Below, piece after piece: positions 51,823-60,174 of a stretch of DNA of 64,000 nt. The stretch is from Eubacteriales bacterium. Lineage in GTDB: Bacteria; Bacillota; Clostridia; Lachnospirales; Lachnospiraceae. The first letter of the stretch is position 1. Every line of letters begins with the position of its first letter. The stretch is from contig JAUNGM010000016.1 of the NCBI GenBank assembly GCA_030524545.1, positions 1 through 64,000 of the forward strand, written 5' to 3'. The notes below the pieces were generated by a model, which had not been told where the DNA came from, ran no database searches, and saw only the letters and a program-made list of their open reading frames with translations. Made by a program: the position numbers and the translations under genes.

Positions 51823-52290
51823 TTATCTTCCGTTTGCGGCATTATCTACTGCGTCACCTACATCTTCTACTGCATCGCCTACACCATCACCCAGATCCTT
51901 TACGCTGTTGCCAAGCTCACCGGATACGGTTCCGTCGTTGGTTGTGTCATCATTTACGCCATCTGTAGTATTATCGTCTACTGCATCATTGTTGTCTGCC
52001 ATATTATCCTCGACCGCATTATCATCAACAGCCGTATTGCCGGCAGCAGTACCGTTATTATCATTTACAGCATTATTATTCGTGTTTGTTCCATTGCCTG
52101 TATTATTGGTATCGTCGTTTACCGTATTATCCTCTGATACATCATCATTTGTATTATCATTCGCATTATCCTCAGCTGCTGTACCGGATTCATCCGCGGC
52201 ATTGTTTCCATTATCGGTTCCGCAGGCTGTCAGCATGCACAAAGCCAGCACCATCAGGGTGCTCATCAGAATTTTTTTCATTTTTTTCAT
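51823..52290 (-). CDS. Asn/Asp-rich lipoprotein
   Basis: The 155-residue protein starts MKKMKKILMSTLMVLALCML and has the lipobox LTAC-G (Cys about 22), so it should be lipid-anchored. The rest is a low-complexity Asp/Asn/Thr/Gly chain (DDNTNDDVSEDNTVNDD and similar) ending in an amphipathic heptad-like tail (VKDLGDGVGDAVEDVGDAVDNAANGR). No enzyme domain is visible. It may be a flexible acidic surface spacer or cation binder. The ATG at 52290 follows AAGGAGATAAACAGA. The function is unknown. Confidence 0.8.
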   Translation of the reverse strand: MKKMKKILMSTLMVLALCMLTACGTDNGNNAADESGTAAEDNANDNTNDDVSEDNTVNDDTNNTGNGTNTNNNAVNDNNGTAAGNTAVDDNAVEDNMADNNDAVDDNTTDGVNDDTTNDGTVSGELGNSVKDLGDGVGDAVEDVGDAVDNAANGR

Positions 52291-52377
52291 TCTGTTTATC
52301 TCCTTTTCCTTGGATTTAAAATTTCTTGTAATGGTAATATGCACACTTTACAAAAATCCTATTCTGGAAGAAAAAGG

Positions 52378-52410
52378 AAATAAAATACCCCGCTGCAAGC
52401 AACGGGGTAT
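52378..52410 (-). terminator. Rho-independent terminator after dapB
   Basis: On the minus strand ATACCCCG, TTGCTTGCAG and CGGGGTAT are followed by TTTATTTCC. Confidence 0.9.
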
Positions 52411-52439
52411 GCCTTTCTTTATTCTTTTAATGATTTCTT

Positions 52440-53198
52440 TTATCCGTTAATGACATCGCTCATGTCATATCTTCCGGCTGGTTTTCCTGCAAGGAATTTC
52501 GCAGCCTCAATGGCACCCTTGCCAAAAACAGCTTTGGAATGTGCCGTATGCTTGAATTCGATCACTTCATCCGGGCCGGCAAAAATAACCTCGTGTTCAC
52601 CTACGATTGTGCCACCGCGCACTGCAGACAGGCCGATTTCTTTGCTGTCACGCAGTTCTCTTCTCTGGCTGCGGTCATATACATAATGATATGCGCCGTC
52701 CATTGCCTCATTCAGGCTGTCTGCCAGAGCTAATGCCGTACCGCTCGGAGCGTCTAACTTCAGTTTATGATGGCGCTCTACGATCTCCATGTCAAAACCT
52801 GCTGCTGCCAGAACTTTTGCAGCATCCTGGATCAGTTTCATCAAAGTGTTGATACCAAGAGACATGTTGGCGGATTTCAGCACTGCCACCTTTCCTGCTG
52901 TCTCTTCAATCTTCGCAAGCTGAGCATCGCTTAAGCCCGTTGTACAGACAACCACCGGAATCCGGCGCTCCACGCTGTAATCCAGAAGGGCATCCACTGC
53001 TTTTGCTGAAGAAAAGTCAATGATCGCATCTGCTTCTACCTGACATGCATGAATATCTGTAAATACAGGATAGCTGTTCTTCCCCTGATCTGCAATATCA
53101 ATTCCTGCCACAATCTCTACATCCGCATCCTGCTCTGCAAGACCCGAAATCACCTGGCCCATGTGGCCGTTGCAGCCGTGCATGATAATTCTAACCAT
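52440..53198 (-). CDS. dapB: 4-hydroxy-tetrahydrodipicolinate reductase
   Basis: The 252-residue DapB reduces HTPA in the lysine/diaminopimelate pathway. It has the nucleotide motif GCNGHMGQVI, the TTGLSDAQL segment, the catalytic EIVERHHKLKLDAPSGTALAL motif and RGGTIVGEHEVIF. It is 138 bases downstream of dapA, same strand, and ends in a strong terminator. The Met start follows AGGAAGAGGAGATGGAAC. Nothing unusual in the catalytic residues. Confidence 0.96.
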   Translation of the reverse strand: MVRIIMHGCNGHMGQVISGLAEQDADVEIVAGIDIADQGKNSYPVFTDIHACQVEADAIIDFSSAKAVDALLDYSVERRIPVVVCTTGLSDAQLAKIEETAGKVAVLKSANMSLGINTLMKLIQDAAKVLAAAGFDMEIVERHHKLKLDAPSGTALALADSLNEAMDGAYHYVYDRSQRRELRDSKEIGLSAVRGGTIVGEHEVIFAGPDEVIEFKHTAHSKAVFGKGAIEAAKFLAGKPAGRYDMSDVING

Positions 53199-53250
53199 GT
53201 TCCATCTCCTCTTCCTTATCTATAGTAAAACAAATCTCTGAAGCAAACTA

Positions 53251-53299
53251 TTGGCTTCTATTGTTTGGCTTCTATTATTTTGCTTCTATTGTTTTGCTT
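53251..53299. repeat. Degenerate 14-15-bp tandem repeats between dapA and dapB
   Basis: TTGGCTTCTATTG recurs at 53251, 53265 and, as TTTGCTTCTATTG, near 53280, followed by partial copies of TTTGCTTA. The segment is pyrimidine-rich on the plus strand and non-coding. Confidence 0.8.
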
Positions 53300-53336
53300 A
53301 TTTGCTTTTATTTGTTTTTGTATGCTTACTTCTGCT

Positions 53337-54230
53337 TTATGCAAGCTTAATGCCGAAATCTTTCATGGCTGCAGCCAGTTTTTCTTTATTGGCTTCTTCC
53401 ATCTCACAAAGCGGCATACGAAGAGGGCCGACTTCCATTCCCATCAGATTCAGGGCAGTCTTTACAGGAATCGGGTTTACTTCGCAGAACAGTGCATTGA
53501 TCAGCGGAATCGCATCAAGCTGGATCTTAGCTGCACCTGCGGTATCTCCTTCCAGGAACTTCATGACCATATCATGTGTTTCCTTAGGAGCAACGTTGGA
53601 TAATACGGAAATAACACCAAGTCCGCCCAGGGAAAGAATCGGAACTACCTGGTCATCATTGCCGGAGTATAACTCCAGACATCCGTCAGCCATAGACATG
53701 GTCTTGGCAATCTGGGACAGATCTCCGCTGGCGGCTTTCAGACCGACAATATTCTTCACATTCTTAGCCAGTGCGACTGCTGTTGCAGGCTGAATGTTGC
53801 ATCCTGTACGGCTCGGAACATTGTACATAATGATCGGAGTCTCCGGTACTGCATTGGCAATTGCGTTATAATGTGCGATCAGCCCTTTCTGGGTTGCCTT
53901 ATTGTAGTATGGAGTTACGATCAGAAGAGCATCCGCACCATAGGAAGCGGCTTCCTTAGACATCATGATTGCAGTTTCCGTACAGTTAGAGCCGGTTCCC
54001 GCAATAACAGGAACACGCTTAGCAACTTTATCGATTGCATACTTAATTGTCTGGAGATGCTCTCCATGAGTCATCGTAGAAGATTCTCCTGTTGTTCCGC
54101 AGATAATAATCGCATCAGTGCTGTTCGCAATCTGAAATTCGATCAATTCTCCAAGTTTATCATAATTCACCTTACCATCATCATACATCGGTGTCACGAT
54201 TGCGACGCCTGCGCCTTTAAAAACTGCCAT
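53337..54230 (-). CDS. dapA: 4-hydroxy-tetrahydrodipicolinate synthase
   Basis: The 297-residue TIM barrel condenses pyruvate with aspartate semialdehyde. It has GTTGESSTMTHGEH, MYNVPSRTGCNI (catalytic Tyr) and GLKAASGD (Schiff-base Lys), all expected. The ATG at 54230 follows AAAGGAGGAATGCAA with good spacing; an ATG six bases upstream is too close to that site. It is 13 bases after the corrinoid adenosyltransferase gene and upstream of dapB, so these three may form an operon. No lysine riboswitch is seen. Confidence 0.96.
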   Translation of the reverse strand: MAVFKGAGVAIVTPMYDDGKVNYDKLGELIEFQIANSTDAIIICGTTGESSTMTHGEHLQTIKYAIDKVAKRVPVIAGTGSNCTETAIMMSKEAASYGADALLIVTPYYNKATQKGLIAHYNAIANAVPETPIIMYNVPSRTGCNIQPATAVALAKNVKNIVGLKAASGDLSQIAKTMSMADGCLELYSGNDDQVVPILSLGGLGVISVLSNVAPKETHDMVMKFLEGDTAGAAKIQLDAIPLINALFCEVNPIPVKTALNLMGMEVGPLRMPLCEMEEANKEKLAAAMKDFGIKLA

Positions 54231-54243
54231 TTGCATTCCTCCT

Positions 54244-54783
54244 TTATTCTTCCGTAAAACTTTTATTGGAATTTTCACATTCCGGGGTCTCCATTGGGGT
54301 TTCCATTGTCAGAGTTGTCACACAGTCAACATAGCTTCTCAGTGTCTCCGGCAGTTCCCGCCCCGTCATAATAATGTGCATGGGTTCCCTTTTCAGTTTC
54401 AGAATATCCGCCATAGTGTCTACCTCGGCGATTCCGCTGTCCAAAAGTCCAAGTATCTCATCCAGCACCAGAACATCACATTCCTGCGTAGCCACGACCT
54501 TCCTGGCAAAGTTCAGTCCATTGAGGATATTCTGCTTCTCTTCCGCCTTCTCCTGGTCATCAAGCTCATCATAGCAGATATCGCGCTTCTCAAAGCGGAA
54601 AATCTTAATATCCAGATCCTCCAGATTCTGCAGAAAATCCATTGCCTGCCGCTCTTTGCCTTTCATGAACTGAATGATGATCACACTCTGTCCTTCTGTC
54701 GCAGCCCTGAGACTCTGTCCCATAGCAAGGGTGGTTTTCCCTTTTGCGGTGCCGCAGTATACTTCTGTTAATCCTTTTTCCAT
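54244..54783 (-). CDS. cobO: CobA/CobO-type corrinoid adenosyltransferase
   Basis: The 179-residue P-loop protein matches the CobA/BtuR/CobO family that transfers adenosyl from ATP to cob(I)alamin or cobyrinic acid diamide. It begins with EVYCGTAKGKTTLAMGQSLR (Walker A GTAKGKTT), then VIIIQFMKGK, DVLVLDEILGLLD and HIIMTGREL. No other cobalamin gene is adjacent, so it may serve salvage. It overlaps nothing once dapA starts at 54230. The start is the ATG at 54783 with AAGAGGAATTTTT. Confidence 0.9.
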   Translation of the reverse strand: MEKGLTEVYCGTAKGKTTLAMGQSLRAATEGQSVIIIQFMKGKERQAMDFLQNLEDLDIKIFRFEKRDICYDELDDQEKAEEKQNILNGLNFARKVVATQECDVLVLDEILGLLDSGIAEVDTMADILKLKREPMHIIMTGRELPETLRSYVDCVTTLTMETPMETPECENSNKSFTEE

Positions 54784-55039
54784 AAAAATTCCTCTTATTG
54801 TTTATACCCATTCGGGCATCCCATTATTGGCGCACCAAATGCGCCGGACAAAATGTAACGCCTTACGCCGGAATCTCACGATTCCGCTATAGATTATCCA
54901 TTGAAACCAAAGGCTCTCTTCGTTCGTGCCCGGTTTCCTTCCGATAATTCATATTACCTCAGATTGGCCGGAATTGCAAGCCCGGTGTTTATTTCCCGGA
55001 ATTATTTTTTATCACTTTACCAGGAAAAAGTCTTTTAGG
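54784..55039. other. Hairpin-rich gap upstream of cobO
   Basis: The gap holds several short inverted repeats: GGAATC..GATTCC (near 54870-54890), GGCGCA..TGCGCC (near 54826-54842) and CCCATTCGGGC. No gene is supported. It could be a structured leader of cobO or decayed repeat sequence. Confidence 0.5.
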
Positions 55040-55666
55040 CTACTCAATATACTCCAGTTTACTGACGGAAACCTCATATGCCGTACGCTTTTCTGTCTCA
55101 TTATCTCCGATCTTTTTCATGTATTCCCTGCTCTGGATACGTCCCCACAGCAGAACATGTCCCCCAACACTGAATGCGGATGCATATCGGGCATTTCGTC
55201 CCCAGCAGATGCACGGTATGTAATCGGATTTGCCATACGGCCGGTTTACTGCCAGAAGCAGGTCAGCAATTTCTCTGCCAAGAGGTGTCTTGCGGTATAC
55301 GGGCGGCTTACAGATATATCCGTCCAGAAAAATCTGGTTCACAGTAATGGAATCATCCTCTTCTTCCACAAATTTCAGTTCCCGTGCAAACACAGAAAGC
55401 ACCAGCCGGTTCCTCTTTTCCTCATGCCGGTTATAGGAGCGGAATTGCCCGTGAATCTCAATATACTCCCCTATATAATCCTGTGTCACATCCACCAGAC
55501 GCTCCGATACCATGACCGGAATCCTGTCTTCGGAATCGCTCAGCCGCTTTACCAGAAGCTCCATCGTATAGAAGCCCTCCCCAAATACCTGGTGACTGAA
55601 CGTAAAGCCTGTATCAATTCTCCCCATGATTGATACCTGATTGTTTTCAATGATTTTGTCTGCCAT
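55040..55666 (-). CDS. OB-fold single-stranded DNA-binding-like protein
   Basis: The 208-residue protein has two OB-fold-like halves, each similar to the SSB/PriB family: ENNQVSIMGRIDTGFTFSHQ and FYTMELLVKRLSDSEDRIPV, then DSITVNQIFLDGYICKPPV and SDYIPCICWGRNARYASAF. SSB-type proteins bind single-stranded nucleic acid; this one lacks the acidic tail of the main SSB, so a specialised role is likely. It is a stand-alone minus-strand gene upstream of and divergent from typA. The ATG follows GAAGGAGAACTGTATT. Confidence 0.8.
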   Translation of the reverse strand: MADKIIENNQVSIMGRIDTGFTFSHQVFGEGFYTMELLVKRLSDSEDRIPVMVSERLVDVTQDYIGEYIEIHGQFRSYNRHEEKRNRLVLSVFARELKFVEEEDDSITVNQIFLDGYICKPPVYRKTPLGREIADLLLAVNRPYGKSDYIPCICWGRNARYASAFSVGGHVLLWGRIQSREYMKKIGDNETEKRTAYEVSVSKLEYIE

Positions 55667-55765
55667 AATACAGTTCTCCTTCCTCTTTGGGTATTTTGTC
55701 TATACTATGTTTATGAGTACATGCCTGTATTTATGACTGAAATTAAAAAAAATTTTTCCAATGCC

Positions 55766-55793
55766 TTGTAATCTGCGAAAATTGTGGTAAACT
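55766..55793 (+). promoter_or_regulatory. Possible typA promoter
   Basis: TTGTAA (55766-55771), 16 bases and TAAACT (55788-55793) precede typA by about 90 bases. Confidence 0.45.
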
Positions 55794-55884
55794 GGATTGT
55801 CGTATCATGTTTGCTTAAAAACCATTAATATAGAAGAAACTGAAATTAGCGAAAGAAATTTAATTTAGAAAGGATTGCGATTTT

Positions 55885-57717
55885 ATGAAAATCAAACGCG
55901 AAGACGTACGCAACGTAGCCATTATCGCCCACGTAGACCACGGCAAAACCACTCTTGTAGACCAGCTTCTGAAGCAAAGCGGTGTATTCCGTGAGAACCA
56001 GGAAGTACAGGAACGTGTCATGGACTCCAATGATATTGAACGTGAAAGAGGCATTACGATTCTCTCCAAAAATACAGCCGTTCATTACAACGGCGTTAAG
56101 ATCAATATCATCGACACCCCGGGACATGCGGATTTCGGCGGTGAGGTAGAGCGTGTACTGAAAATGGTAGACGGCGTAATCCTTCTGGTAGATGCCTTTG
56201 AAGGAGCAATGCCCCAGACTAAATTTGTTCTGAAAAAAGCCCTGGAACTGGATCTTCATGTTATTGTCTGTATCAATAAGATTGACCGTCCGGAAGCACG
56301 ACCGGATGAGGTCATTGACGAGGTACTGGAACTTCTCATGGATCTGGAGGCTTCCGACGAACAGCTCGACTGCCCGTTCCTCTATGCTTCCGCAAAAGCA
56401 GGCCATGCGGTTCTGGATCTGAAGGACACTCCTGAAAACATGGCTCCGCTGTTTGAAACAATTCTGAAATATATCCCGGCCCCGGAAGGTGACCCGGAAG
56501 CAGATACCCAGGTACTGATCAGCACCATTGATTATAACGAATATGTCGGCCGTATCGGTGTCGGCAAAGTAGAAAACGGCAAGATTGCCGTGAATCAGGA
56601 GCTTACCCTCCTCAATCACCACGATATAGACAAGCGCCAGAAAGTAAAGATCAGCAAGCTATACGAATTTGACGGACTGAATAAAATTGAAGTAAAGGAA
56701 GCTTCCGTAGGCTCTATTGTTGCGATTTCCGGTATTTCCGAAATTCATATCGGAGATACGCTCTGCGGCGGTGAAAATCCGGAAGCCATACCGTTCCAGA
56801 AAATTTCCGAACCTACCATTGCCATGAATTTCATTGTCAATGACAGCCCTCTGGCAGGCCAGGAAGGTAAATATATCACCTCCCGCCACCTGCGCGACCG
56901 TCTTTACAGGGAATTAAATACGGATGTCAGCCTTCGAGTAGAGGATACGGACAGCACCGAATGCTTCAAGGTTTCCGGCCGCGGAGAGCTTCATCTGTCC
57001 GTACTTATCGAAAATATGCGGCGTGAAGGCTACGAGTTTGCAGTCAGCAAACCCGAGGTTCTCTTCCGTTTTGACGAAAGAGGCAAAAAACTGGAGCCCA
57101 TGGAAATCGCCTATGTAGATGTTCCGGAGGAATTTTCCGGTACAGTCATCCAGAAACTCAGTGAGCGCAAGGGCGAGCTGCAGGGCATGAGTACCGCAAG
57201 CGATGGCTCTGTTCGTCTGGAATTCCACATTCCATCCAGGGGACTGATCGGATTCCGCGGAGAATTCCTGACCTCCACTAAGGGAACTGGTATCCTGAAT
57301 ACCATTTTTGACGGCTACTCTCCGTATAAAGGAGATTTCCAGTACCGCAAGCAGGGTTCCCTGATTGCATTCGAGGCAGGCGAAGCCGTTACCTACGGCC
57401 TGTTTTCCGCCCAGGAGCGAGGCACCCTCTTTATCGGACCCGGGGAAAAGGTTTACAGCGGCATGGTCATCGGCCAGAACGGCAAGGCAGAGGATATCGA
57501 GCTGAATGTCTGCAAGACTAAGCATCTGACCAACACCCGTTCCTCTTCCGCTGACGAAGCCCTGAAGCTGACTCCGCCTAAAGTATTAAGCCTGGAACAG
57601 GCCATCGAATTCATCGACCGTGACGAGCTTCTGGAGGTAACACCCAAGAGCCTCCGTATCCGTAAGAGAATTCTGGATGCAAGAGACAGAAAGAGAGCGG
57701 CTTTCCGTAAAGAATAA
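55885..57717 (+). CDS. typA: TypA/BipA translational GTPase
   Basis: The 610-residue translational GTPase has G1 [17 protein letters not shown]2 RERGIT, G3 [13 protein letters not shown]4 [12 protein letters not shown] and the EF-G-like domains up to the C-terminal TypA-specific region ([37 protein letters not shown]). TypA binds ribosomes and is needed under stress and cold in many bacteria. The start has AGAAAGGATTGCGATTTT. A hairpin follows. Divergent from the OB-fold protein. Confidence 0.97.
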   Translation: MKIKREDVRNVAIIAHVDHGKTTLVDQLLKQSGVFRENQEVQERVMDSNDIERERGITILSKNTAVHYNGVKINIIDTPGHADFGGEVERVLKMVDGVILLVDAFEGAMPQTKFVLKKALELDLHVIVCINKIDRPEARPDEVIDEVLELLMDLEASDEQLDCPFLYASAKAGHAVLDLKDTPENMAPLFETILKYIPAPEGDPEADTQVLISTIDYNEYVGRIGVGKVENGKIAVNQELTLLNHHDIDKRQKVKISKLYEFDGLNKIEVKEASVGSIVAISGISEIHIGDTLCGGENPEAIPFQKISEPTIAMNFIVNDSPLAGQEGKYITSRHLRDRLYRELNTDVSLRVEDTDSTECFKVSGRGELHLSVLIENMRREGYEFAVSKPEVLFRFDERGKKLEPMEIAYVDVPEEFSGTVIQKLSERKGELQGMSTASDGSVRLEFHIPSRGLIGFRGEFLTSTKGTGILNTIFDGYSPYKGDFQYRKQGSLIAFEAGEAVTYGLFSAQERGTLFIGPGEKVYSGMVIGQNGKAEDIELNVCKTKHLTNTRSSSADEALKLTPPKVLSLEQAIEFIDRDELLEVTPKSLRIRKRILDARDRKRAAFRKE

Positions 57718-57727
57718 ACCACATGGC

Positions 57728-57763
57728 AATTCCCCGCAAAGATGTTGATCTATGCGGGGAATT
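57728..57763. terminator. Hairpin between typA and the nuclease-like gene
   Basis: AATTCCCCGCA and TGCGGGGAATT form a perfect 11-bp stem around a 14-base loop. The T-run is weak on both sides (CGTATATATATT on plus), so termination may be moderate. Confidence 0.65.
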
Positions 57764-57808
57764 CGTATATATATTCAACAGATTTTTTCATTTGTCTGTT
57801 CAGGCTTT

Positions 57809-58720
57809 TTACTCCTGTAAATTCTTCTTTGCTTTAATTTCTTTATACTTTTCCACCGTCAGCCCCAGCGTTTCACAGGCATTGTCCAAAGAAATGCCCA
57901 TTTTCTCCACAATACGATCCACTGCATTTACCTGCACAGTTTCTGTATTTTCTTCTACGGCTGCACTCACCGCAGCATTTACTGCTTCTTTTACTGCAGC
58001 AGTTACTTCTGCATCAATTTCTGGTTTCATTAATTTTCGGAGTTCTTCGAACATCGGCTCATCCTCCTTAATTTTATCAAATACCTTTTCGTTAGCGTTC
58101 ATCGCCAAATTCAATACTGCACTGGCATTGATCTTGTCATCTTTTTCAGTCAGGTTTTGGATTTTATATACCAGAGTCTCTGCTGTGGATTTTTCCATAT
58201 TTCGGGTCAACGCCATTAGCCAAATATGAAGATCCTTATTCAATTTTCCGGAAACAATTACCTGCGCAGGAAAGAATCCTGCCTTTGTTACATAATAAAT
58301 CCCCGGATACTCCTCTTCTATTATAAATCCTTTTTGCCGAAAATATTTCATAAGCTCTCTTGGGTATTCCTCTCTGACAAAAGAAAGTGTAACATCATTC
58401 TCTTTTATGCAATCCAGAGTTTCACCATTGGACTTATAGAAACATGCGTAACCCAATACTTTATAATATGTATCCACATTCAGTGCATCTCCTGGTGATT
58501 TATACTCCATAATATTATGTCCCCGGAAGATTTTGCCTATTTCATTATTAATCGAAACATCTTCCGTTTTCTTTATCACCAGCAGATCAATCTGCAAAGG
58601 TTTGGAATTGAGATTGTATTCTCTTTGAAAATCCACATCACCTTTATTCTCTACCAATTCTAATCTTACTGCCGAACAAAATGGTCCATGCCACTGTTTC
58701 TTTACTTCACTGTTCTCCAC
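57809..58720 (-). CDS. Uncharacterised PD-(D/E)XK-like protein
   Basis: The 303-residue protein has a possible PD-(D/E)XK site: Asp in PLQIDLLVIKK and, about 28 residues on, the E-x-K motif NIMEYKSPGD. It ends in an Ala/Val-rich helical tail (DAEVTAAVKEAVNAAVSAAVEE) and a short helical domain. Similar proteins are multicopy in Lachnospiraceae and of unknown use; kinship with the Rpn-type gene at the window start is distant. I prefer the GTG at 58720, which follows AAGAGGAGAAGATTTGAA; the ATG at 58804 has no ribosome site. Confidence 0.65.
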   Translation of the reverse strand: MENSEVKKQWHGPFCSAVRLELVENKGDVDFQREYNLNSKPLQIDLLVIKKTEDVSINNEIGKIFRGHNIMEYKSPGDALNVDTYYKVLGYACFYKSNGETLDCIKENDVTLSFVREEYPRELMKYFRQKGFIIEEEYPGIYYVTKAGFFPAQVIVSGKLNKDLHIWLMALTRNMEKSTAETLVYKIQNLTEKDDKINASAVLNLAMNANEKVFDKIKEDEPMFEELRKLMKPEIDAEVTAAVKEAVNAAVSAAVEENTETVQVNAVDRIVEKMGISLDNACETLGLTVEKYKEIKAKKNLQE

Positions 58721-59016
58721 TTCAAATCTTCTCCTCTTATTGTTGTCTCGTTCTTTGGTATTTTTATAATCAGGGAAGATTCTTATTTTACCGAAATATT
58801 CCATAAAGGACGGTTATAAAAAATTAACTTTAGAACCCGTGAATATATTTATCTTTCGGCACTTTAACTGCTCTAAATAATCAATCAACTTAACTGAATC
58901 ATTTTACTGGCAGCGCAGTTTTTTCTTTCGTATTCATAAACTGTTGAATATATTTATATTGTATCAAATTGCTGGTATGATGGCCAGTGTAAACACTTAT
59001 TTCCGTCCGCTTTTCT

Positions 59017-59652
59017 CTAAATCTTATCAATCTTTTTCCTGATCTCCAGCATTTTCCGATCGAGATTTCCGATCACCTCAGCGCACTGGCGAAGTTCTTC
59101 GTCAATCAGCTCTGCCTCCTTCTTTCCCTTTTTATAACGAAGCTGATGATCCAGATTCGCCCAGTAATCCATTGCGGCTGTTCGGAGCTGGAGCTCCATC
59201 TTAATCCATTGAGTTCCGTTCTGAAATGCGATAGCAATCTCAAGAATCAGATGAAGACTCTGATATCCGGACTTCTTAGGCTCTTTAATATAATCCTTCT
59301 CTTTGATAATCCGAATATCTTTTTGCTTTTCCACCAGCTCAGCCACCCGGTAGATATCATCCACATAAGCGCATATCGCCCGTACGCCGATCAAATCATT
59401 CAGCTTCTCCACTGCTGTCTCAAAATTCAGCTCCAGACCTTTTTTCTGCATCTTTTTACAGACACTCTCATAGCTCTTCATCCGCCCGTTCTTCATCTGT
59501 ATTACATTTCTTCCCGAATCGATCAGCAAAACCGTATTGATAATATCCAGTTTTGTCAGCAGAAGACTGATGGCACATTGCCCTTTGATACTGAATTCGC
59601 TGTCCGCCAGCATATCCCTTAAGCGTTCTTTTTCGTTTTTCTTTTTTTTCAT
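59017..59652 (-). CDS. Small alarmone synthetase (RelQ/YjbM-like)
   Basis: The 211-residue protein has a single RelA/SpoT synthetase domain without hydrolase or TGS domains. Motifs include GRMKSYESVCKKMQKKG, VEKLNDLIGVRAICAYVDDI, KEPKKSGYQSLHLILEI and MELQLRTAAMDYWANLDHQLRYK. It should make (p)ppGpp from GTP/GDP and ATP. The ATG at 59652 follows GGCAGGATGAA; an in-frame TTG at 59667 is less likely. It is a single gene with its own promoter region. Confidence 0.92.
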   Translation of the reverse strand: MKKKKNEKERLRDMLADSEFSIKGQCAISLLLTKLDIINTVLLIDSGRNVIQMKNGRMKSYESVCKKMQKKGLELNFETAVEKLNDLIGVRAICAYVDDIYRVAELVEKQKDIRIIKEKDYIKEPKKSGYQSLHLILEIAIAFQNGTQWIKMELQLRTAAMDYWANLDHQLRYKKGKKEAELIDEELRQCAEVIGNLDRKMLEIRKKIDKI

Positions 59653-60033
59653 TTCATCCTGCCCCAATTCTTACCCACCTTCTTATACTCATCCGGCAAT
59701 TCCCTTATGCATCGCTATATGGGTTCCTCCCATGATGCACCTCTGAAGCAGGTGCCTGTGCAATACATTCGAATATACCACAATGAATACGCAATTACTT
59801 TGTCAGATATAAATTATATTATTCTACTATCCATATTATACCAGTATATGTGCTATAAAATTATTTTATTATTCACTTTCAACAACAAATCTTCTATCTT
59901 TTCCCTGTTAATTTTTCGTTAAAAACAGCCGTTTTTCTCCTTATTCCCGCATTGCAGAATCTCTTTATGCAAAACAGATAATTTCCTGTCTATAATCCCT
60001 TTATTTTTTGTTATTTTTTTATCAATCTTTTAA
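59653..60033. other. AT-rich gap between the alarmone synthetase and adhE
   Basis: No gene is supported here. An inverted repeat (TGCATC, ATGGG, CCCAT, GATGCA, 59708-59739) would lie in the synthetase 5' leader, and an extended -10 (TGGTATAAT on minus, 59835-59843) is a possible promoter for it. The rest is AT-rich without clear structure. Confidence 0.5.
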
Positions 60034-60051
60034 TTGACAAATGATTAACAA
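60034..60051. promoter_or_regulatory. Rex-like operator 1, over the adhE -35 box
   Basis: TTGACAAATGATTAACAA matches the Rex pattern TTGTTAA-N4-TTAACAA with a perfect right half and 5 of 7 in the left half. It includes the -35 element, so binding would block RNA polymerase. Confidence 0.6.
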
Positions 60052-60062
60052 AGGAATATAAT
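60034..60062 (+). promoter_or_regulatory. Consensus promoter of adhE
   Basis: TTGACA (60034-60039), exactly 17 bases, and TATAAT (60057-60062): a perfect housekeeping-sigma promoter 112 bases before the adhE ATG. Confidence 0.9.
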
Positions 60063-60089
60063 AAAACCATCAAGATTGATAAATAATTA

Positions 60090-60107
60090 ACGTTAATTGA
60101 TTAACAA
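60090..60107. promoter_or_regulatory. Rex-like operator 2, downstream of the adhE start site
   Basis: ACGTTAATTGATTAACAA has GTTAA-N4-TTAAC as a perfect inverted repeat, extending to a full consensus right half. It lies about 21-38 bases after the likely start of transcription, 56 bases from operator 1. Confidence 0.65.
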
Positions 60108-60174
60108 TTCATTCCATGTACCCAATTATCATACCACATAAAAAAAATAAAAAAAGAAGCAGGAGGATTTCCCA

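Noticed and set aside
51799-52450. Hydrophobic and Ser-rich frames opposite the Asn/Asp lipoprotein
   Set aside because: They result from translating Asn/Asp codons in antisense (Ile/Val-rich); the lipobox-bearing frame on the minus strand is the real gene.
53199-53336. Lysine riboswitch before dapB or dapA
   Set aside because: No L-box motifs are recognisable; the gap holds only short tandem repeats.
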